Positions 44,773 to 49,603 of a stretch of 49,603 nucleotides of DNA are shown piece after piece (the stretch's first letter is position 1; each line of letters starts with the position of its first letter). The position numbers and the translations under genes are program-made. Location of the stretch: NCBI GenBank assembly GCA_019695345.1, contig JAIBAE010000025.1:1-49603 (forward strand), in the 5' to 3' direction. Under the pieces are notes generated by a model. It did no database searches. It saw nothing but the letters and a program-made list of their open reading frames with translations, and was not told the origin of the DNA. The DNA comes from Bacteroidota bacterium. GTDB taxonomy: Bacteria; Bacteroidota; Ignavibacteria; Kapaibacteriales; NICIL-2.

Positions 44773-46125
44773 ATGAAAAACATTACCATTGTGGGTGCAG
44801 GGTTGGTGGGTTCGCTACTTTCTATTTACTTGGCAAAACGCGGGCATAAGGTTTCGGTGTACGAACGACGCCCCGATATGCGTACGGCAAACATTTCTGC
44901 CGGACGCTCGATTAACCTTGCCCTTAGCGACCGCGGTTGGCGCGGACTTGAACGTGCGGGCTTGGCAAAAGAGATTGAGAAAATTATTATTCCCATGCCC
45001 GGGCGCATGATGCACGCTACCGATGGCACTCTTACATTCCAACCATACGGAAAAGAAGGTCAGGCAATTAACTCGGTATCGCGCGGACTGCTGAACAAAA
45101 CACTTATGTCTGCCGCCGAACAACATCCTAATGTTACGTATCATTTTAATCAGCGCGCACTTGATTGCGATTTAGCTGCAACTACCATGACGTTTGAAAA
45201 CACCGAAACAGGCGAACAATCTGTTGTGCAGAGTGACATCATCTTTGCTGCCGATGGCGCGTTCTCGGTTGTGCGAAATAAAATACAACACACCGACCGC
45301 TGTAACTATAGCCAAGAGTATTTAGAGCACGCATACAAAGAGCTTGTTATTCCGCCCGGACCAAACGGCGAGTTTATGATTGAAAAGAATGCCTTGCATA
45401 TTTGGGCGCGCAAAAGTTTTATGATGATTGCCTTGCCTAACACCGATGCAACCTACACCTGTACGTTGTTCCTTCCGTATAAAAGTACACCCGATGTTCC
45501 GGGGTTCGACCAACTAAACACCGAGCAAGACGTTCTGAATTTCTTCAACACACACTTCCCCGATGCCGTGCCGCTAATGCCAACACTGTTGGAAGACTTC
45601 TTTAGCAACCCAACGTCATCGCTTGCAACGGTGCGCACATACCCGTGGGTTCGCGGCAACGTTGCTCTTATTGGCGATGCCGCCCATGCCATCTGTCCGT
45701 TCTTTGGGCAAGGTATGATTTGCGGCTTTGAAGATTGCGTAGTGCTGGACGAATGTTTGGAACGTAACGGCGATAACTGGGAAGCAGCATTAGATGAATA
45801 TCAACAACTACGTAAACCCAGCGGCGATGCCATTGCACAACTTGCGCTCGATAACTTTATAGAAATGCGCGATAAAGTTGCCGACCCACAATTTCTTCTC
45901 CGTAAAAAGATTGAAGCCGAGATGCACAAACGCTTCCCCGAACTCTACACACCGCTTTATACGCTTGTAGTGTTCACCCCCGATGTTACCTATGCCGATG
46001 CATACCGCCGCGGCAAAGAAAACGATGCGCTTATGGAAAAGATTCTTGCACTACCGGATATTGCAAACACATGGAACACCGATGCCGCTATGAACACCAT
46101 TAAAGAAATGTTACAAGCACGGTAA
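44773..46125 (+). CDS. kmo: Kynurenine 3-monooxygenase
   Basis: A 450-residue FAD-dependent aromatic hydroxylase that turns L-kynurenine into 3-hydroxykynurenine with NADPH and oxygen, in tryptophan breakdown or de novo NAD synthesis. Motifs: the FAD-binding GAGLVGSLLSIYLAKRGHKV at the N-terminus, SINLALSDRG, and GNVALIGDAAHAICPFFGQG near residue 300, all diagnostic for KMO. It stands alone; kynureninase, kynurenine formamidase and tryptophan dioxygenase are not in the window. A TATTTTTA promoter-like octamer lies at 44727-44734. A strong terminator built into a repeat follows the gene. Confidence 0.95.
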   Translation: MKNITIVGAGLVGSLLSIYLAKRGHKVSVYERRPDMRTANISAGRSINLALSDRGWRGLERAGLAKEIEKIIIPMPGRMMHATDGTLTFQPYGKEGQAINSVSRGLLNKTLMSAAEQHPNVTYHFNQRALDCDLAATTMTFENTETGEQSVVQSDIIFAADGAFSVVRNKIQHTDRCNYSQEYLEHAYKELVIPPGPNGEFMIEKNALHIWARKSFMMIALPNTDATYTCTLFLPYKSTPDVPGFDQLNTEQDVLNFFNTHFPDAVPLMPTLLEDFFSNPTSSLATVRTYPWVRGNVALIGDAAHAICPFFGQGMICGFEDCVVLDECLERNGDNWEAALDEYQQLRKPSGDAIAQLALDNFIEMRDKVADPQFLLRKKIEAEMHKRFPELYTPLYTLVVFTPDVTYADAYRRGKENDALMEKILALPDIANTWNTDAAMNTIKEMLQAR

Positions 46126-46141
46126 TATCTAAGAAACAATT

Positions 46142-46207
46142 TTTTGCTAACGCAGGACGTCACCGCACCTCCTGCGTTTTTTATTGCCGTACTTTGCCGG
46201 AGAGAAC
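46142..46207 (+). repeat. Dispersed intergenic repeat family 1, copy 16
   Basis: Left end TTTTGCTAACGCAGGACGTC then ACCGCACC, right end TTTGCCGGAGAGAAC. Its left half doubles as an intrinsic terminator for kmo. Confidence 0.85.
46149..46183 (+). terminator. Intrinsic terminator for kmo inside a repeat copy
   Basis: AACGCAGGA (46149-46157) pairs with TCCTGCGTT (46170-46178), a 9-bp stem followed by TTTTATT. T-rich bases also precede the stem, so it could work on both strands. Confidence 0.8.
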
Positions 46208-46258
46208 ATTCAGAAACTGTTTAAGTTTTAAATCGGACGATGTAAAGCAAAGATTGTC

Positions 46259-46341
46259 ATTCCCGAAAACGCTGATTAAGCGTTTATCGGGAATCCACAT
46301 ATCTCTTTTTACGTAAAATGGACACCCGATTTCTCGGGTGT
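46259..46341. repeat. Two-hairpin intergenic element (ATTCCCGA type)
   Basis: First hairpin: ATTCCCGA (46259-46266) with TCGGGAAT (46287-46294), continued inward by AAACGCT/AGCGTTT. Second hairpin: ACACCCGA with TCGGGTGT (46322-46341). It resembles the widespread GTCATTCCCG...CGGGAATCCA intergenic repeat, from memory. Confidence 0.8.
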
Positions 46342-46401
46342 GACAGTTTCTGAATAATTCTTAAACAGTTTCTCACCATATCTACACCGTTCAAAATTCT
46401 G

Positions 46402-46426
46402 AACACGGAGAATCGGAGACACAGAG
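46402..46426 (+). repeat. CACGGAG/CACAGAG repeat
   Basis: Matches 40938-40962 at 24 of 25 positions. Lies between two other repeats. Confidence 0.7.
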
Positions 46427-46464
46427 CAAACACAGAGGTATAACTCAATTGCATACATATACAC

Positions 46465-46536
46465 TGCGGCGCACAACGTTCGGCTCGCACCGGGTTTGCG
46501 CGCTTAAGGGTTGCTTCGGCTGTGGCGGGGAACACC
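46465..46536 (+). repeat. Dispersed intergenic repeat family 2
   Basis: CTGCGGCGCACAACGTTCGG then CTCGCACCGGGTTTGCGCGC, GGGTTGCTTCGGC and TGTGGCGGGGAACACC. Its inner part matches the start of the window. Confidence 0.78.
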
Positions 46537-46555
46537 ACTATTTTCTTACATGCTC

Positions 46556-48718
46556 TTATTCGGGTACTTTGATAAACAACAATGTTGTGTTTTGTATATG
46601 TACTGTATATACACCGTCAGGTAATGCAGAAACATACAGTGTTACACCGCTGTTAGTTGATGTATACGGAACCGAATGCGAAAGCCCGCGCATATCGGTA
46701 ATGTTGATTGGGGTATGCTGTGCTTCGGGCAACGTTATATACACCTGTGAAGTTGCAGGATTGGGGTACAACAACGCGGTGGAATGTAGTTCATCTACAT
46801 ACGTATTGATAATTGTTTTTATGCGAAGTGTTCTCCATGTGCTCCACTCGCCCCAGCCCGATTCGTTGAGTGCCTGAACGCGCCAACGGTATGCAGTGCC
46901 GCGTTGTAATGCTTGTTGTGTAATAGTTGTATCGTGTAGTGTGGAATCGGTAAATACTACGGTAGCACCCTGATATAACTCAAACCGATATGCCGTTATA
47001 TTTGGCTGTGCTTTGTTCCATACAAACGATATGGTTTGCGAAGTATCATCTGTGTTATCTACGGGTAATTGCAACTGCACTTGTGCAGGAAATGCCAGAC
47101 TGCTGAACGTCCACGAGTCGCTCCATGCACTCCACCCGGAAACATTCTGTGCGCGTACACTCCATGTATACACCTGTGCAGGTGCTACAGCTATTGTGCA
47201 TATTGTATCGCTAAGAACGGAATCGAGTATTGTAACGTTAGCATTGTTTGTAACACGCACATTGTACCGTTGGATATCGGGTGAAGTTTTTTTCCATACA
47301 ACAGTCACATTGTTTTGTACAAGTGCTGTGTTGTTGGCAGGCAGTGCTAATACTACACGTTGTGGCAACGGCACCGACCAAAATGAACGGATGTCGCTCC
47401 ACTCGCCCCACCCGCTTGCATTTTTTGCACGCACGCGCCAGCCAAATTCGGTTGCCGGTGGTAATCCATCTAAACGTGTTGTAGTGGCTGTGAGAGTTGA
47501 ATCGGTACGGATAACATTTCCTAACACCATTAGGTCAATCTGATACCGCACAACCTGTGGCGAGCTTGGTTGCCAAGTACACGTAACAGAGTTAGCATGT
47601 AGTTGTTCGGTGTTACCGGGCAAGCTTAGTACAACCTTATCGGGCAGTGGTAATGTTGGTGGTGCAAATAAATGAGAATAGCCATTTGCATATTGATACT
47701 TGTTACCATTGCGCGGCACTGCATCCCAGTTAACCGACCACGTCATCATGCCTCGTACATCTGGGTATCCACCGTTTTGTGCAAGAGTGTAGTTGCCGGG
47801 TTTAGAACCTTTACCCAACAAGTATTGCATTGCAGCGTACACCGTAGCGGAATCGGTAAACCCTCCGCCGGCAGCGCTTGGGCTTGCGGGTAAGCCAATA
47901 GCAATTTTAGAAGCGGGTAATCCTGTAAACACGCCGCCACTTGTGCTAAAGCCACGTATGGCGGCTTCTGACATAGCAATAATAAAATCAGCTGTGCCTT
48001 GTGTGTAGATGTTTCTATCTATACCATACATTGTACCGCTATTATACAACTGCACTTGTAGTATATCAATGGAATCGCGCAGAGCATGAAGCACTGGCAG
48101 ATAGCCGCCCCATATACTGCCAAACCCCGATTGCCCGCCTTGTACGTATGCAGTTTCCGGTGCTAACGTAAAAAGCATTTTACGCCCAATGGCATTACGG
48201 TAGTTTGCCATAATTTGTTTGATAGCATCAATCAGGTTTATTTGTGCAACATTCTGCGGAGCGGAAATAGTGCCGCCGGAAATAAGGATAGATGCTCCGC
48301 TTTCAATATCAATATCCAATCCATCAAATCCATAGGTTGTTAGCAATGCTGTTACCGAACTAACAAACGCGTTTTTATTAGCCGTTGTAGTTAGGTCTAT
48401 AGTTGCCGTAGCACCGCCAACACTTAGTAAAACTTTTTTGCCTTGTGCCTGCACACGTTGCATACGAGTAATAAACTCTTGTTGTGTTCCACGGTCGGGT
48501 GCAAACTGCATCGTCATATCGGTATTCGATACCGGCATGGCAAACGCAACCTCCAATACATTATAGCGCGCATCAACGGAATCCAGGTGAATATACGGTG
48601 CGTTGTTATCGCTCCAGTTGTGCCAGTAACCAACCAAAGCAGGGGTTGGCATTTGGGCAAACAGCATACTACCGCCAAACAACAACACAACAACCGTTAT
48701 AATGAATTTTGTAATCAT
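46556..48718 (-). CDS. Secreted GH18 chitinase with three FN3 domains and T9SS signal
   Basis: A 720-residue exported enzyme. After a signal peptide (MITKFIITVVVLLFGGSMLFA) comes a glycoside hydrolase 18 barrel (about 22-345) with KVLLSVGGATAT and the catalytic motif DGLDIDIES (D132, D135, D137, proton donor E139), plus QVQLYNS and MMTWSVNWD at the later conserved places. These enzymes split chitin or related GlcNAc polymers by substrate-assisted catalysis. Three FN3 domains (about 354-625, each ending SGWGEWS or similar) lead to a C-terminal T9SS sorting domain (LLYPNPATSQVYI, about 645-720). ATG 48718 is preferred over 48742 because it begins the signal peptide. Confidence 0.94.
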   Translation of the reverse strand: MITKFIITVVVLLFGGSMLFAQMPTPALVGYWHNWSDNNAPYIHLDSVDARYNVLEVAFAMPVSNTDMTMQFAPDRGTQQEFITRMQRVQAQGKKVLLSVGGATATIDLTTTANKNAFVSSVTALLTTYGFDGLDIDIESGASILISGGTISAPQNVAQINLIDAIKQIMANYRNAIGRKMLFTLAPETAYVQGGQSGFGSIWGGYLPVLHALRDSIDILQVQLYNSGTMYGIDRNIYTQGTADFIIAMSEAAIRGFSTSGGVFTGLPASKIAIGLPASPSAAGGGFTDSATVYAAMQYLLGKGSKPGNYTLAQNGGYPDVRGMMTWSVNWDAVPRNGNKYQYANGYSHLFAPPTLPLPDKVVLSLPGNTEQLHANSVTCTWQPSSPQVVRYQIDLMVLGNVIRTDSTLTATTTRLDGLPPATEFGWRVRAKNASGWGEWSDIRSFWSVPLPQRVVLALPANNTALVQNNVTVVWKKTSPDIQRYNVRVTNNANVTILDSVLSDTICTIAVAPAQVYTWSVRAQNVSGWSAWSDSWTFSSLAFPAQVQLQLPVDNTDDTSQTISFVWNKAQPNITAYRFELYQGATVVFTDSTLHDTTITQQALQRGTAYRWRVQALNESGWGEWSTWRTLRIKTIINTYVDELHSTALLYPNPATSQVYITLPEAQHTPINITDMRGLSHSVPYTSTNSGVTLYVSALPDGVYTVHIQNTTLLFIKVPE

Positions 48719-48808
48719 ACTATGGCATACACAATGAAACACGCGGCAAAGTTAGAGAAACTTTCCAAACAAAACGGATGGATACAAATACGTTAGTAGT
48801 ACTTGTTG

Positions 48809-48872
48809 TTGCTATCGCCTTGCGGCACCAAGCGGTTGCTGTATTAACCACTGCCATCTGCCGGAAAGAACC
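48809..48872 (+). repeat. Dispersed intergenic repeat family 1, copy 17
   Basis: Left end GTTGCTATCGCCTTGCGGCA then CC, right end TCTGCCGGAAAGAACC. The middle is nearly identical to the copy at 4659-4720. Confidence 0.87.
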
Positions 48873-48970
48873 ACAGCAACAAAAAACTGTTGTTCGTGTG
48901 AAAGGTGTGTTGGTTATGTTTGCGATGAACTAAAAACAAAATGAAATAGATAATCTAAAAAACTTCCTCT

Positions 48971-49456
48971 ATGAACAAGTTAGCGGTAAGTGGCGGGACA
49001 ATTCCGTTAGTCAAAAACATTACGACAGAAAAGACCATGAAAGTACAATCATTCGAATACATGCGGACAATTTATGGCGGCAACAGAGACTTGGAGCCTG
49101 ACGACCTCAAGGAAAGAGAAAAACTACTGACTGAGTATAAATATTCTGTGATCGTAGAAGGCGAACACATGGAATACGACAATTTGCACAAGTGGATGAA
49201 ACAAAATATACAGACCGAACCCGTTGAAGAAATTCACTACGGCAAGACAGATTATGACTATGGCTTTGTAGAATTCTTTTTAGCAGAAAAAATACAAGAA
49301 GAAAAATTAAGACTTGCTGTGCCAAACATTTACACGACTTATCCTTTTTCAAATCCTCCTGGGAAAATATGTAAAAGTGACGGTAGCGACAAAGACATTG
49401 AATATACACCGACAGACAAAAATGCGATTGTTTATTCAGCAGACGAAAAAGCATGA
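48971..49456 (+). CDS. Small protein of unknown function with atypical composition
   Basis: A 161-residue soluble protein that I do not recognise. A likely alternative start is ATG 49037 (MKVQSFEYMRTIYGGNRDLE), which would give 139 residues; neither start has a clear ribosome site. The protein is rich in charged residues (EPDDLKEREKLLTEYKYSVI, FFLAEKIQEEKL) and ends in a Lys/Asp-rich tail. Codon use (GACAG, CGGACA) differs from the neighbours, and it sits at the window edge after a repeat, which suggests recent arrival. Evidence that it is expressed is lacking. Confidence 0.5.
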   Translation: MNKLAVSGGTIPLVKNITTEKTMKVQSFEYMRTIYGGNRDLEPDDLKEREKLLTEYKYSVIVEGEHMEYDNLHKWMKQNIQTEPVEEIHYGKTDYDYGFVEFFLAEKIQEEKLRLAVPNIYTTYPFSNPPGKICKSDGSDKDIEYTPTDKNAIVYSADEKA

Positions 49457-49603
49457 AAGCTCTGTGGCACACAACCTATAACAGCGGTAGCTGTTGCACA
49501 ACTACCTAAAGTTTTACGTTGGCTGTATAGTGCGCTGTAGCATTATAGTTTTTATGTAGTGTGTTATAGCACATAATACACGTGGAAGAGTAAAAAACGA
49601 TGC

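Larger units (their letters stand above)
46126..46555. other. Intergenic region made mostly of repeats
   Basis: Between convergent kmo and chitinase genes. In order it holds a family 1 copy with a terminator (46142-46207), a two-hairpin element (46259-46341), a CACGGAG/CACAGAG repeat (46402-46426) and a family 2 copy (46465-46536). No gene is supported. Confidence 0.7.

Noticed and set aside
49460-49530. Integron attC-like site after the last gene
   Set aside because: No RYYYAAC/GTTRRRY core pair could be placed convincingly; only the general look of the flank is suggestive.

Overview
The window looks like a chromosomal segment of an FCB-group bacterium, most likely the Chlorobiota/Ignavibacteria side and perhaps a relative of Candidatus Kapabacteria. 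This is inferred from four things: three secreted proteins ending in type IX secretion (T9SS) sorting domains, Bacteroidota-type promoter octamers (TATTTTTG, matching TAnnTTTG), a tandem set of TPR-adenylate cyclases, and a bacterial kynurenine 3-monooxygenase. I could not run a phylogenetic check. I see no rRNA, tRNA, CRISPR array, transposase or prophage.

Layout. 0.1-2.2 kb: a DUF6544-like protein, an Ogg2-type DNA glycosylase and a SET-domain protein on the + strand. 2.3-7.5 kb: glutaminyl cyclotransferase lipoprotein, ceramidase-family membrane protein, an unknown envelope protein, an unknown lipoprotein and a rhomboid protease with a long N-terminal extension. 7.7-10.5 kb: transaldolase, thioredoxin-fold protein, RNase HI with a C-terminal extension, and a secreted protein. 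10.5-17.5 kb: SUI1/YciH, a phosphodiester glycosidase, a 1655-residue T9SS metalloprotease and a DinB-fold protein. 17.8-23.3 kb (- strand): a three-part export system (ABC exporter with a degenerate C39-like domain, HlyD adaptor, TolC channel), preceded by a haem-binding-domain protein. 23.5-29.7 kb: three paralogous TPR-adenylate cyclases in a row. 29.9-32.0 kb: WYL regulator, DinB protein, VOC protein. 32.2-36.0 kb: a lipoprotein and a 966-residue surface protein carrying a phage-type S74 chaperone domain plus a T9SS signal. 36.4-40.7 kb: CoA-type NUDIX hydrolase, two envelope proteins, a glycosyltransferase, ribosomal protein S21 and a small Tudor-like protein. 41.1-43.9 kb: a fragment of the division cluster (ftsL, PASTA-containing ftsI). 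44.1-49.6 kb: a membrane protein, kmo, a T9SS chitinase and an atypical small gene at the edge.

The most unusual content lies in repeats. (1) A dispersed, strictly intergenic element of about 65-90 bp recurs about 17 times in both orientations; it has a left end TTTGCTA[A/T]CGC with GCGGCACC, a variable middle, and a right end near TGCCGGAGAGAACC. (2) A second intergenic family around GGTTCGCACCGGGTT recurs about six times, always in the same orientation. (3) All three cyclases carry, in frame at the same place near the C-terminus, a hairpin-forming sequence of the kind otherwise seen between genes. (4) The S74/T9SS surface protein has nearly seven copies of a 7-bp repeat between its start codon and its signal sequence. 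Both other reading frames stop just after the repeat, which is what a phase-variable gene looks like.

As a whole, the region mixes housekeeping genes (rpsU, ftsI, tal, rnhA) with many envelope and secreted proteins. Together these suggest a heterotrophic cell that digests external polymers (protease, chitinase) and signals through cAMP.
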